This document shows positions 1-7,175 of a stretch of DNA of 10,154 nucleotides, in pieces. Position 1 is the stretch's first letter, and each line of letters begins with the position of its first letter. Origin of the DNA: Bacteroidales bacterium (GTDB lineage: Bacteria > Bacteroidota > Bacteroidia > Bacteroidales > P3); contig JAFWBF010000078.1 in NCBI GenBank assembly GCA_017507285.1, positions 1-10,154 of the forward strand, in the 5' to 3' direction. The notes beneath the pieces are model-generated. The model was given only the letters and a program-made list of their open reading frames with translations. It had not been told where the DNA came from and did no database searches. Position numbers and translations under genes: made by a program.

Positions 1-102
1 GAAAATAAAATTCCGCAATATTTTATACTAAATGGTCGGAAACTAAGTTATAACTATAATTCATGCTGTAACGAAAACGAAAAAACAGAGAGATAAAGAG
101 AT
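1..102 (+). other. Upstream flank, possible 3' end of a preceding gene
   Basis: These bases precede the flippase. Frame 1 is open from the window edge to a TAA at 94-96 (31 codons, beginning ENKIPQYFILNG), six bases before the flippase start, so it could be the tail of an upstream gene in the same operon. Frame 2 also reads a short tail (KIKFRNILY) ending at a TAA at 29-31. Neither tail is recognisable, and an open stretch this short can arise by chance in AT-rich DNA. I see no clear TAnnTTTG promoter box here. The only translation signal is the purine-rich run just before the flippase ATG. Confidence 0.25.
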
Positions 103-1584
103 ATGGGAATAGTGGCCAGGCAAAGTATCAAAGGCTCTATAGTGAGTTATTTTGGAGTGTTTATAGGGTTTATTACCAGTATGTTGGTAGTAGTACCTTT
201 GGTAGACCCTGCTTCGTATGGGCTGTTGGGTATATTGTGCGATGCCGCCACATTGTTGGGCAGTTTGGCCATGGTGGGCATGGGCGCTTCGGGAGTCAAA
301 TACTTTCCGTATTTCAAAAATCCTGCCAAGCATCACAATGGTTTTTTCTATTATTTGCTGGTTATACCATTGCTGGGAGTGACAGTGTTTTTCTCCTTGG
401 CCGTAATACTTAAAGCACCTATAATAAGCTATTTCAGCCAGAATGCTGCCATTTTTGCCAACTATTATTTTTGGATATTCCCCTGGGCTTTCTTTATTGT
501 ATATCAGAATATTTTTGCCACCTACAGTAATGTGCTTATGCGTATAGTGATACCCCGCACCGTGCAGGAGGTGATTATACGCATCTTCAATATGGCCATA
601 CTGCTTATGTTTGCTTTTAACGTTATTGATATCCATTGGCTTGTGGCTCTTCAGGTGATGGTCTATGGTGTGGCAATGCTGATAAATTTTCTCTACATAG
701 CTCGTATAGACAAGTTGAGTCTACGTCACGACAATAGTTTTGTACCCGCCCCCATGCGCAAAGAGATAGCCTCTTATGCCGGCTATACACTGCTGGCATC
801 GGTAGGTACTACTATTATGCAACGTGTTGATTCGTTTATGATAGCGGGGATGTTGGGCTTGGAATCGTTGGGAATATACCGTATAGCCATGTATATGGGC
901 ATTATTAGCGAGATACCCTCGCGGTCGCTATTTGCCATAGCCCAGCCCGTGGCTGCCGAGGCAATAAAGAATAATGATACTGCGGCTTTGTCTAAGCTGC
1001 TTAAACAGGTGTCTATCAATCTTATGCTTATAAGTTCGGCAATATTTTTGCTACTTTATATCAATGTGGATAACATATTTGAGCTGGTACCCAATGGACT
1101 GCGATATGCAAGTGGTAAATGGGTGATGGTGTTTATAGCCTTGGCAGGAGTTATAAATATCACTTTTACTTTCTCGCTCAATATTCTGCAGCTTTCAAAA
1201 CACTATATGTATTATTTGCCGTTTTTGCTCCTGCTGTCGTTTTGCGGAATACTGGGCAATCGGCTACTGATACCATATTTGGATATAAACGGAGCTGCCC
1301 TTGCCAAGGTGATAACCTACTGTGTGTTTGGGCTATTGCTTACCTCCTTTGTTTATTACAAGCTAAAGATACATCCACTTACGTGGAATCATCTTAAGCT
1401 ATTGGTATTGGTGCTCTTGGCTATAGGGTTGCATCATTTGCTGCCGGTGCTGCCGGTGCCGTTTTTCGATGCTTTGTATCGCACCGTTCTGATAGCTGTA
1501 TTTGGAGTAGTGCTGGTTTACAAGCTGAAAATATCGGAAGATGCCAACAAGATAGCCGATAAAGTATTGAAAAAATCAAAGTAA
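103..1584 (+). CDS. Polysaccharide / lipopolysaccharide flippase (MOP superfamily, Wzx-like)
   Basis: This 493-residue protein is almost entirely hydrophobic. It has about a dozen or more membrane-spanning stretches, for example near residues 14-33, 84-104, 121-138, 160-175, 306-320, 342-360, 370-390, 402-418, 432-448 and 458-473, separated by short basic loops. The start MGIVARQSIKGSIVSYFGV matches the usual amino end of Bacteroidota oligosaccharide flippases, whose first helix follows a short basic stretch. The family moves lipid-linked oligosaccharide units across the inner membrane during O-antigen, capsule or exopolysaccharide building; the substrate cannot be read from sequence. The ATG at 103 follows a purine-rich run (GAGAGATAAAGAG) acting as a likely ribosome site. 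No glycosyltransferase gene is visible beside it here. Its codons look richer in G and C (GCC, CCC, CTG, GTG) than those of the following genes. Family call is firm, substrate is unknown. Confidence 0.9.
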   Translation: MGIVARQSIKGSIVSYFGVFIGFITSMLVVVPLVDPASYGLLGILCDAATLLGSLAMVGMGASGVKYFPYFKNPAKHHNGFFYYLLVIPLLGVTVFFSLAVILKAPIISYFSQNAAIFANYYFWIFPWAFFIVYQNIFATYSNVLMRIVIPRTVQEVIIRIFNMAILLMFAFNVIDIHWLVALQVMVYGVAMLINFLYIARIDKLSLRHDNSFVPAPMRKEIASYAGYTLLASVGTTIMQRVDSFMIAGMLGLESLGIYRIAMYMGIISEIPSRSLFAIAQPVAAEAIKNNDTAALSKLLKQVSINLMLISSAIFLLLYINVDNIFELVPNGLRYASGKWVMVFIALAGVINITFTFSLNILQLSKHYMYYLPFLLLLSFCGILGNRLLIPYLDINGAALAKVITYCVFGLLLTSFVYYKLKIHPLTWNHLKLLVLVLLAIGLHHLLPVLPVPFFDALYRTVLIAVFGVVLVYKLKISEDANKIADKVLKKSK

Positions 1585-1632
1585 CTTTGAATATTATGTA
1601 CCATTATATAGAGCCTATTCAAAAAAAAATCG

Positions 1633-1641
1633 TATATTTGC
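1633..1641 (+). promoter_or_regulatory. Bacteroidota -7 promoter box (TAtaTTTGC) for the 1715 unit
   Basis: TATATTTGC matches the TAnnTTTGC consensus of the Bacteroidota primary sigma factor. Transcription would start a few bases downstream and give a leader of roughly 65-70 bases before the ATG at 1715. I could not find a convincing TTG at the usual -33 distance, so the assignment rests on the -7 box and its position in the gap after the flippase. Confidence 0.55.
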
Positions 1642-1714
1642 AGAGCATCGAGGCATAGTGAATGTAATGCAAGATAATGTTTATTAAATGATTAAATAGA
1701 AAAATAATAGGAAT

Positions 1715-2251
1715 ATGAATAAGAAAATACTTCTTTTAGCAGTTTTTGTAGCTTTGGTAGGTAGTGGGATGAAAGCCCAAACAATGGAATATACCAAGTA
1801 TGTAACACCAGACTATAAGATAACCAATGCAGCTAGTTGCAAGCCTTATAATCATAATATTACAGAGTGTATACATTGGTTGGAAAATGTATCGCCCAAT
1901 ATATTTAAAGAAGAGCAAGCAAAGGCCAAGCAATTTCTTACAGAATGGGCTACACTAAGTAGTGATGTTCAGATAGTAATGGACGAAAAGATAGTAACAT
2001 TTATCAATTCTAGTCCCGATATGATTATATACTATATAGGAGGTTGGGCCAGAAAATCTATTCTTACAAAAAACAAACTTTTCAAGTCGGACTATGCCTA
2101 TGCAGGTTTGCAAAGCGTAATCAACTACTATAAGCGCTACAACAAACTTGTAAACTATGATGCCAACATAGAAAAACTTATACAATTGGAAGAGCAAGGC
2201 GGACTTCTAATCCAATTGCAAAAGGATATGATAAAACACGATTTCAGATAA
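1715..2251 (+). CDS. Secreted protein of unknown function
   Basis: I do not recognise this 178-residue protein. It begins with a clear signal peptide: basic MNKK, a hydrophobic core to about residue 17, and a likely cut after the KA of GMKA (residues 18-21). The mature part is expected in the periplasm or outside the cell. It is rich in Lys, Tyr and Asn, looks mainly helical, and has two cysteines in the mature part (C42 and C52) that could form a disulfide. There is no lipobox, membrane anchor or known catalytic motif. A good purine site (AATAGGAAT) sits just before the ATG. The stop lies 7 bases before the methyltransferase start, so the two are probably co-transcribed from the promoter at 1633. 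Coding status is well supported by the signal peptide and gene spacing; function is not. Confidence 0.8.
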   Translation: MNKKILLLAVFVALVGSGMKAQTMEYTKYVTPDYKITNAASCKPYNHNITECIHWLENVSPNIFKEEQAKAKQFLTEWATLSSDVQIVMDEKIVTFINSSPDMIIYYIGGWARKSILTKNKLFKSDYAYAGLQSVINYYKRYNKLVNYDANIEKLIQLEEQGGLLIQLQKDMIKHDFR

Positions 2252-2258
2252 TGTTTCA

Positions 2259-2957
2259 ATGAATAGTCTGATTCTTTTTCCTGTAGGGATAGGTAATCCT
2301 GATTTGACAATGGTATTGCCAAGCTATAACGTCCGGTTGCTCAACACATGCCATACATTTATTGTTGAGGAGCTACGTACGGCACGCCGGTTTCTGAAAC
2401 AGGCAGGCTATGAGCATAGCATAGATTCAACCACATTTCTTATCCTTAACGAGCATACGCAGAATATGGAAATAATCAGCTACCTAGATTCTATAGCTGA
2501 TGGCAATATAGGATTGCTTTCCGAAGCCGGATTGCCCTGTATAGCCGATCCGGGAGCCAAAATAGTACGTATGGCTCAGGGAAAAAACATCAATGTGGTA
2601 CCTTTGGTAGGTCCCTCGTCCTTGATGATGGCTTTGATGGCTTCGGGCTTTAACGGTCAAAATTTTAGTTTTATAGGTTATCTGCCTATTGATAAAAATG
2701 AAAGATTGAAAGCTATAAGAAAACTCGAAGAGCGTTCGCAGAAAGAAAATCAAACTCAGATATTTATCGAGGCTCCTTATCGTAACAATCAAATGCTCGA
2801 GGCTTTGATAAATACTTGTAAGGACAATACGATGATATGTGTGGCCTGCGATATAAGTTTGGATACACAATATATAAAAACACTGTCGGTGAAAAAGTGG
2901 AAGAAAAACATTCCTAATCTGCATAAAAGAAATACTGTATTTTTGCTTCAAGGGTAA
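2259..2957 (+). CDS. SAM-dependent methyltransferase, tetrapyrrole-methylase fold, RsmI-like paralog
   Basis: This 232-residue protein resembles RsmI, the enzyme that 2'-O-methylates C1402 of 16S rRNA. Visible landmarks are the amino-end strand and glycine turn LILFPVGIGN (residues 4-13), the SAM-site segment LLSEAGLPCIADPGAKIV (86-103), VPLVGPSSLMMALMASG (114-130), FSFIGYLP (136-143) and the IFIEAPYRN strand (168-176). It differs from standard RsmI in two ways. The EDTRHTRKLL-type motif is replaced by EELRTARRFL (37-46), and the carboxy extension that brings RsmI to about 280 residues is missing. It is therefore more likely a Bacteroidota paralog annotated simply as SAM-dependent methyltransferase than RsmI itself; its substrate is unknown. 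It starts 7 bases after the secreted protein gene and probably shares its transcript. Confidence 0.82.
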   Translation: MNSLILFPVGIGNPDLTMVLPSYNVRLLNTCHTFIVEELRTARRFLKQAGYEHSIDSTTFLILNEHTQNMEIISYLDSIADGNIGLLSEAGLPCIADPGAKIVRMAQGKNINVVPLVGPSSLMMALMASGFNGQNFSFIGYLPIDKNERLKAIRKLEERSQKENQTQIFIEAPYRNNQMLEALINTCKDNTMICVACDISLDTQYIKTLSVKKWKKNIPNLHKRNTVFLLQG

Positions 2958-2968
2958 ATACATTATCC

Positions 2969-3019
2969 TATATTAGATAATTGAATAACTAGTCTGTCTT
3001 GTTGTATCTATCTAATATA
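2969..3019 (+). repeat. 11-bp perfect inverted repeat after the methyltransferase gene
   Basis: TATATTAGATA (2969-2979) is matched exactly by its reverse complement TATCTAATATA (3009-3019), with 29 bases between. It begins 11 bases after the methyltransferase stop. There is no T-run after the second arm, so it is not a standard intrinsic terminator. It could be a weak RNA stem protecting the 3' end or a protein-binding palindrome ahead of recX. AT-rich arms make a chance match possible. Confidence 0.4.
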
Positions 3020-3066
3020 TAATATTTCAATAGTTTTTGCAACTATGAAATACGGATTGTTTTTTT

Positions 3067-3075
3067 TATCTTTGC
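3067..3075 (+). promoter_or_regulatory. Bacteroidota -7 promoter box (TAtcTTTGC) for recX
   Basis: TATCTTTGC matches the TAnnTTTGC consensus and lies in the 195-base gap before recX, following a T-run. It predicts a leader of about 70 bases. The nearest upstream TTG candidate (3037-3039) is farther than the usual 19-23 bases, so the -33 element is unclear. The bases TTTGCAGAG at the box are shared with the promoter at 1633. Confidence 0.55.
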
Positions 3076-3152
3076 AGAGTTGGAAATTATAGTAGGTGTG
3101 AGGGTTATACTATTTGATTTGTAGTTTTGTATAACAGAAAAGATATGGCAAT

Positions 3153-3617
3153 ATGAGTGAGAAATTATCGGTTTTTTTGGAAAAAGCACAGAGATATTGC
3201 TCTTCAGCCGAACAATGCATATATACCGTCAAGAAGAAAATGCATGAGTGGGGGGTGGATGATGATGAGAAGGACTATATAATAGGAGAACTTATTACCG
3301 ACGGATTTATCAACGAAGGACGGTATGCCGTGGCTTTTGCCAGAGGCAAATTCCGGATGTTGGGGTGGGGACGAAATAAAATCAGATACCATCTGAAAGC
3401 AAATCAGGTGTCTGAACAAAATATACGATTGGCCTTGGAAGCTATTGATGACGAAGAATATATCCAAAAGTTGCAAAACTTGGTGCAACGCAAATGGGAT
3501 TCGCTGAAAGAAACCAATATTTTGCAGAAGAAGCAGAAAACAGTGGTTTATCTTGTTCAGAAAGGATTTGAAACCGATATGATATTGGACGAAATAAAAC
3601 AACGATATAATAAGTAA
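3153..3617 (+). CDS. recX: RecX, modulator of RecA
   Basis: This 154-residue, all-helical protein matches the RecX family, which binds RecA filaments in the cytoplasm and usually restrains RecA recombinase and coprotease activity. Recognisable positions are the KAQRYCSSAEQC helix (residues 11-22), W33 in the first repeat, IIGELITDGFINEGRYAVAFA (43-63) with the conserved F-I-x-E-x-R-Y-A signature, and GWGRNKIRYHL (71-81), the usual basic turn. Length agrees with the family. The ATG at 3153 is preferred: an ATG at 3145 is in another frame and stops after three codons, with its TGA overlapping the recX start. recX is not next to recA here, which is common outside Proteobacteria. The DUF3078 gene begins 24 bases after its stop, suggesting a shared transcript. 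Confidence 0.9.
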   Translation: MSEKLSVFLEKAQRYCSSAEQCIYTVKKKMHEWGVDDDEKDYIIGELITDGFINEGRYAVAFARGKFRMLGWGRNKIRYHLKANQVSEQNIRLALEAIDDEEYIQKLQNLVQRKWDSLKETNILQKKQKTVVYLVQKGFETDMILDEIKQRYNK

Positions 3618-3641
3618 AATAACAAACATAAAAAAAACGAC

Positions 3642-4577
3642 ATGAGAGATGTAAAAATATTGCTAGCATTGGCAATGATGCTACTGTTGGTATGTGGAAC
3701 AAAGGCCAATAATGCTGCTGATAGCAAGAAAAAAGCAGATACAGTGGTGGCAAAATCAAACTGTTGGAAAACATCATCGTCTCCTACGGTAAGATTTTCG
3801 CAATACTATTATGATAATTGGGCAAAAGATGGTTACACCCAAGTGGCCCTTACGCTTGGCTACATAGGTACATTTACCTATACCAAGCCAAACTATGTTT
3901 GGGATTCGCGTATTGATTTGGCTTTCGGTTTCCTTAAGATAGATATGAATGACGATAAAATATTTGACGATTCGCAATATTTGCGCAAAAGCGATGATAA
4001 GATGGATATTACATCAACGTTTTCATTGAAAATGAAGCATAATTGGAACTGCAATGCTTCGGTGAATTTTAAGAGTCAATTTTACGACAGCTATAAGTTT
4101 TATGCCGACCCCATGCAGGAACCAACCCTTATATCGTCGCTTTTCGCTCCTGCATACTTGTTGACATCATTGGGTTTCGAGTATAAAAAAGAATATTGGA
4201 ATGCATCATTCTCATTCATTACGGGCAAGAATACTTTTGTGCTTGACGAGCGTATAAACCCATCGGATTATGGTATATCCGAGGGAAACTCCTATATGGG
4301 ATGGGGCTCATATATGCGTTTTTATTTCAAGAAAGATTTGTTTACGAATGTCAATTTTTACACACGAGTGGAATTCTTTTGGGAATATCAGAAAGAGTTG
4401 ATGACGCAAACTGATGTCAACTGGGAAACAACATTGGAATTTAAGGTAAATAATTGGCTTTCGGCTTTTGCAAGTCTAAACCTTGTATATGATGCTGATT
4501 ATTCGTTGAAACGCCAGTTATATCAGCTTTCAGGAATACAATTGAACCTTGATTGGCATAAAAGAAAAAAGAAGTAG
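3642..4577 (+). CDS. DUF3078 family outer-membrane-type protein
   Basis: This 311-residue protein has a signal peptide (MRDVKILLALAMMLLLVCGTKA, residues 1-22) followed by a body of alternating aromatic and polar strands typical of an outer-membrane beta barrel. It fits DUF3078, a Bacteroidota family of unknown function. Matching landmarks are FSQYYYDNWAKDGYTQVAL (52-70), WDSRIDLAFGF (87-97), LRKSDDKMDITSTF (114-127), VNFKSQFYDSY (141-151) and SSLFAPAYLLTSLGFEYK (165-182). It ends in a very basic KRKKK tail, which is unusual for a barrel because many finish with an aromatic residue. Its gene follows recX by 24 bases, with no promoter box between them. Family assignment is strong, but no substrate or partner can be named. 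Confidence 0.85.
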   Translation: MRDVKILLALAMMLLLVCGTKANNAADSKKKADTVVAKSNCWKTSSSPTVRFSQYYYDNWAKDGYTQVALTLGYIGTFTYTKPNYVWDSRIDLAFGFLKIDMNDDKIFDDSQYLRKSDDKMDITSTFSLKMKHNWNCNASVNFKSQFYDSYKFYADPMQEPTLISSLFAPAYLLTSLGFEYKKEYWNASFSFITGKNTFVLDERINPSDYGISEGNSYMGWGSYMRFYFKKDLFTNVNFYTRVEFFWEYQKELMTQTDVNWETTLEFKVNNWLSAFASLNLVYDADYSLKRQLYQLSGIQLNLDWHKRKKK

Positions 4578-4756
4578 AAATACTGCCCTTTTGTAATAAC
4601 TGAAAAAGGAATATTACGCTGAAAATATATATCAATATATGGTTTGAACTTTATAAAAATGGCCGAAAAGGTATGAAAAGGATAATGAAGTCTAAATTTT
4701 ATTTATTGGAAAATTAGTTGGTTAGATAAAGAAAAGAAAAATATTTTGATATTTTG

Positions 4757-4788
4757 TTGCGTGGAACAAAAAAAATGAGTAATTTTGC
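4757..4788 (+). promoter_or_regulatory. Promoter of tRNA-Pro
   Basis: The -7 box TAATTTTGC (4780-4788) fits TAnnTTTGC and has a TTG at 4757-4759, 20 bases upstream, matching the usual Bacteroidota -33 to -7 spacing. It ends 12 bases before the mature tRNA, giving a very short 5' leader. This is one of the two best-formed promoters in the window. Confidence 0.7.
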
Positions 4789-4800
4789 AAACTGAAAAAT

Positions 4801-4874
4801 CGGGGTGTGGCGCAGTTGGCTAGCGCACTTGCATGGGGTGCAAGGGGTCGAAAGTTCGAGTCTTTTCACCCCGA
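4801..4874 (+). tRNA. tRNA-Pro (anticodon GGG)
   Basis: A full cloverleaf can be folded. The acceptor stem is CGGGGTG paired with CACCCCG, followed by discriminator A. The D arm is GCGC/GCGC with GG in the loop. The anticodon stem is CTTGC/GCAAG around loop ATGGGGT, giving anticodon GGG, which reads CCC and CCU proline codons. The T loop is TTCGAGT. The C1-G72 first pair is a known mark of bacterial tRNA-Pro and supports the identity. The T stem (GAAAG/CTTTT) is weak, with a G-U end pair. CCA is not encoded: the discriminator is followed by C and then a T-run (4876-4881) that may end transcription. Confidence 0.95.
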
Positions 4875-4939
4875 CTTTTTTATATATACCTATCATCTTT
4901 ACCACAAAAAGAAAAATACTGAAAGAAACCAAAAAATAG

Positions 4940-4958
4940 AGGCGAAGATATAGGCGAA
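4940..4958 (+). repeat. Short direct repeat AGGCGAA x2 upstream of recG
   Basis: AGGCGAA occurs at 4940-4946 and again at 4952-4958, 12 bases apart, in the 140-base gap between tRNA-Pro and recG. One-turn spacing would suit an activator or repressor site, but the unit is short. No clear TAnnTTTG box is visible in this gap; the closest is TATGTTTA near 4969. How recG is transcribed is therefore not settled from the sequence. Confidence 0.25.
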
Positions 4959-5014
4959 AATTAAGGTGTATGTTTATTTTGTTGAATTAGTATAGTTATC
5001 TCTCGTATATTGCC

Positions 5015-7114
5015 ATGGAATCGTATTTGGATAAGAAAATAGAGAACCTCAAAGGTGTAGGGCCTGCTCGGGCAACACTGTTGCAACGAGAGATAGGAAT
5101 ATTCACCTATGGAGATTTGCTTTCGTATTATCCTTTCAGATATGTTGATAGAACAAGGTTTGTACCTATAAGAGAGATAAACGACACAAACGTCTACTTG
5201 GTTGTAAGAGGATATATTACCAGATTGGAACTTCTAGGTACCGGACGTACACAGCGGATGGTAGCCACTTTTTCAGACTCTACAGGCAGTATGGAACTTG
5301 TGTGGTTTAAAGGATTAAAGTGGATACAGGATTATTTGAAGAAAGATGTGGAATATATCGTGATGGGAAAGCCCACTTTTTTCAATGGCAAGTATTCTAT
5401 GTCTCACCCCGATATGGAAGTTTTGAGGCCTAACGACGATGCTATAAAGCAAACTTTTATGCCAATATATTCGTCGACAGAAAAGTTGAGAGTTCAAGGC
5501 TTTTCCACAAAAGGTATATCCAAACTTATGCGTACATTGCTGATGGAGGTACAGGGTAGGGTGCCCGAAACATTGCCTCAATCGGTATTGCAATCCAATG
5601 GCTTGATATCGAAAGCCGAAGCTGTTAAAGCTATTCATTTTCCCGATAGTAATGAAATGTTGCAAAAGGCAGTGTATAGATTAAAATTTGAGGAATTGTT
5701 TTTTTTGCAACTAGACTATCAGTATGCCAAAAAGGACCGCAAAGAACGTACTTCTGGATTTTTGTTTGATACAGTAGGAGATTGTTTTAATAGGTTTTAC
5801 AAAGATTATCTGCCTTTTTCGCTTACCAATGCACAAAAGCGTGTGGTAAAAGAAATACGTGCAGATATGAAAACGGGCATGCAAATGAACCGCCTGTTGC
5901 AAGGCGATGTTGGAAGCGGAAAAACATTGGTGGCACTATTGTGTATGCTTATAGCAAAAGATAATGGGTTTCAATCGTGTATGATGGCTCCTACAGAGAT
6001 ATTGGCCACACAACATTATTTGGGTATAACAAAAATGTTGGGTGATTTGCCTATAACTACTGCTCTGCTTACAGGCTCGACAAAAGTCGCTGAAAAAAGA
6101 AAAATAAAACAGCAACTCCAAAATAATGAGATAGATATATTGATAGGAACACACGCTCTGATAGAAGATGATGTGAAATTCTTTAATTTGGGTTTTGTGG
6201 TTATTGATGAGCAACATAGGTTTGGAGTGGAACAGAGAGCTAAAATGTGGACAAAAAATCAAATACCTCCACATGTCTTGGTAATGACAGCCACACCAAT
6301 ACCACGCACTTTGGCTATGACTTTTTATGGTGATTTGGATTGCTCCATTATAGATGAGTTGCCACCGGGGCGTAAACCAATAAAAACCATACATCAATAC
6401 GATTCTGACAGGTTGAAAGTATTTGCTTTCATGGAACGGCAGATAGCATTGGGCCGGCAGGTCTATGTGGTATATCCACTTATCAATGAGTCGGAGAAAT
6501 TAGATTTAAAAGATTTGATGGATGGGTATGAAAGTATATCTAGGCGTTTTCCTCTGCCAAAATATCAGATAAGTATAGTGCATGGGCAGATGAAACCTGC
6601 CGATAAAGACTTTGAGATGGAGCGGTTTAAACAAGGAAAAACACATATTATGGTATCTACCACAGTGATAGAAGTGGGAGTGGATGTTCCTAATGCCACT
6701 GTGATGGTGATAGAAAACTCTGAAAGATTTGGGCTTGCACAACTGCATCAGTTGCGAGGAAGGGTAGGCCGAGGAGGAGAACAGTCTTATTGTATATTGA
6801 TGACGACCGATAAATTGTCGTTCGATGGAAAGGAGCGTATATCTACAATGGTACGAACCAACGATGGTTTTGAAATATCGGAGGCCGATTTGAGGCTTAG
6901 AGGTCCCGGAGATTTGCAAGGACTTCAGCAAAGTGGTGTAGTGCATTTGAAAATAGCAGATATTGTAAAAGACGAGTCGTTGATACGATTGACAAGAGAT
7001 ATAGTAACTTTCATTTTACAACAAGATCCCAAAATGATGATGCAAGACAATTATCCTTTGCAACAATATTTGCAAAAGAAAAATATGACACTAAATTGGA
7101 GCAAAATATCCTAA
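5015..7114 (+). CDS. recG: ATP-dependent DNA helicase RecG
   Basis: This 699-residue protein is full length for RecG (E. coli about 693). RecG is a cytoplasmic superfamily 2 translocase that remodels stalled replication forks and branch-migrates Holliday junctions. The amino part (about 1-150) carries the IENLKGVGPARATLL segment and the OB-fold wedge domain that splits forked DNA. The helicase core follows: LTNAQKRVVKEI (270-281), Walker A GDVGSGKT (297-304), APTEILATQH (325-334), TGSTK (353-357), the Walker B DEQH box (398-401), TATPIPRT (425-432), VHGQMKP (522-528), STTVIEVGVDVPNA (548-561) and QLRGRVGRG (579-587). DLRLRGPGDLQGLQQSG (625-641) is the usual post-core RecG signature. All key residues look intact. 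The start MESYLDKKI at 5015 is the first in frame and aligns with the family. It probably forms its own unit. Confidence 0.97.
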   Translation: MESYLDKKIENLKGVGPARATLLQREIGIFTYGDLLSYYPFRYVDRTRFVPIREINDTNVYLVVRGYITRLELLGTGRTQRMVATFSDSTGSMELVWFKGLKWIQDYLKKDVEYIVMGKPTFFNGKYSMSHPDMEVLRPNDDAIKQTFMPIYSSTEKLRVQGFSTKGISKLMRTLLMEVQGRVPETLPQSVLQSNGLISKAEAVKAIHFPDSNEMLQKAVYRLKFEELFFLQLDYQYAKKDRKERTSGFLFDTVGDCFNRFYKDYLPFSLTNAQKRVVKEIRADMKTGMQMNRLLQGDVGSGKTLVALLCMLIAKDNGFQSCMMAPTEILATQHYLGITKMLGDLPITTALLTGSTKVAEKRKIKQQLQNNEIDILIGTHALIEDDVKFFNLGFVVIDEQHRFGVEQRAKMWTKNQIPPHVLVMTATPIPRTLAMTFYGDLDCSIIDELPPGRKPIKTIHQYDSDRLKVFAFMERQIALGRQVYVVYPLINESEKLDLKDLMDGYESISRRFPLPKYQISIVHGQMKPADKDFEMERFKQGKTHIMVSTTVIEVGVDVPNATVMVIENSERFGLAQLHQLRGRVGRGGEQSYCILMTTDKLSFDGKERISTMVRTNDGFEISEADLRLRGPGDLQGLQQSGVVHLKIADIVKDESLIRLTRDIVTFILQQDPKMMMQDNYPLQQYLQKKNMTLNWSKIS

Positions 7115-7175
7115 AATCATAGTAAAATAAGAGCAAAACAAGATATAGAGAATGTTGTTATAGGGCAATACAGTG

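Noticed and set aside
1119..1397. Plus-strand 92-residue frame inside the flippase gene
   Set aside because: It lies wholly within the flippase in another frame and its composition mirrors the membrane-protein codons; no independent support.
4587..4617. Candidate terminator stems after the DUF3078 gene (CCTTTT/AAAAGG and GTAATA/TATTAC)
   Set aside because: The two stems overlap and exclude each other, are only 6 bp each, and neither is followed by a T-run.
4695..4715. AATTTT/AAAATT hairpin upstream of the tRNA promoter
   Set aside because: Six A-T pairs only, expected by chance in this AT-rich gap, with no associated signal.
4714..4932. Minus-strand 72-residue reading frame containing VKRLELSTPCTPCKCASQLRHTP
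   Set aside because: This is the complement of the tRNA-Pro gene translated. Such Leu-Glu-Leu-Ser-Thr-Pro strings are a familiar false protein from tRNA loci, and it has no start signal.
5936..6397. Long minus-strand frames opposite recG, murA and the methylase gene
   Set aside because: They are antisense shadows of well-supported genes, with Tyr, His and Ser-rich composition and no recognisable domain.
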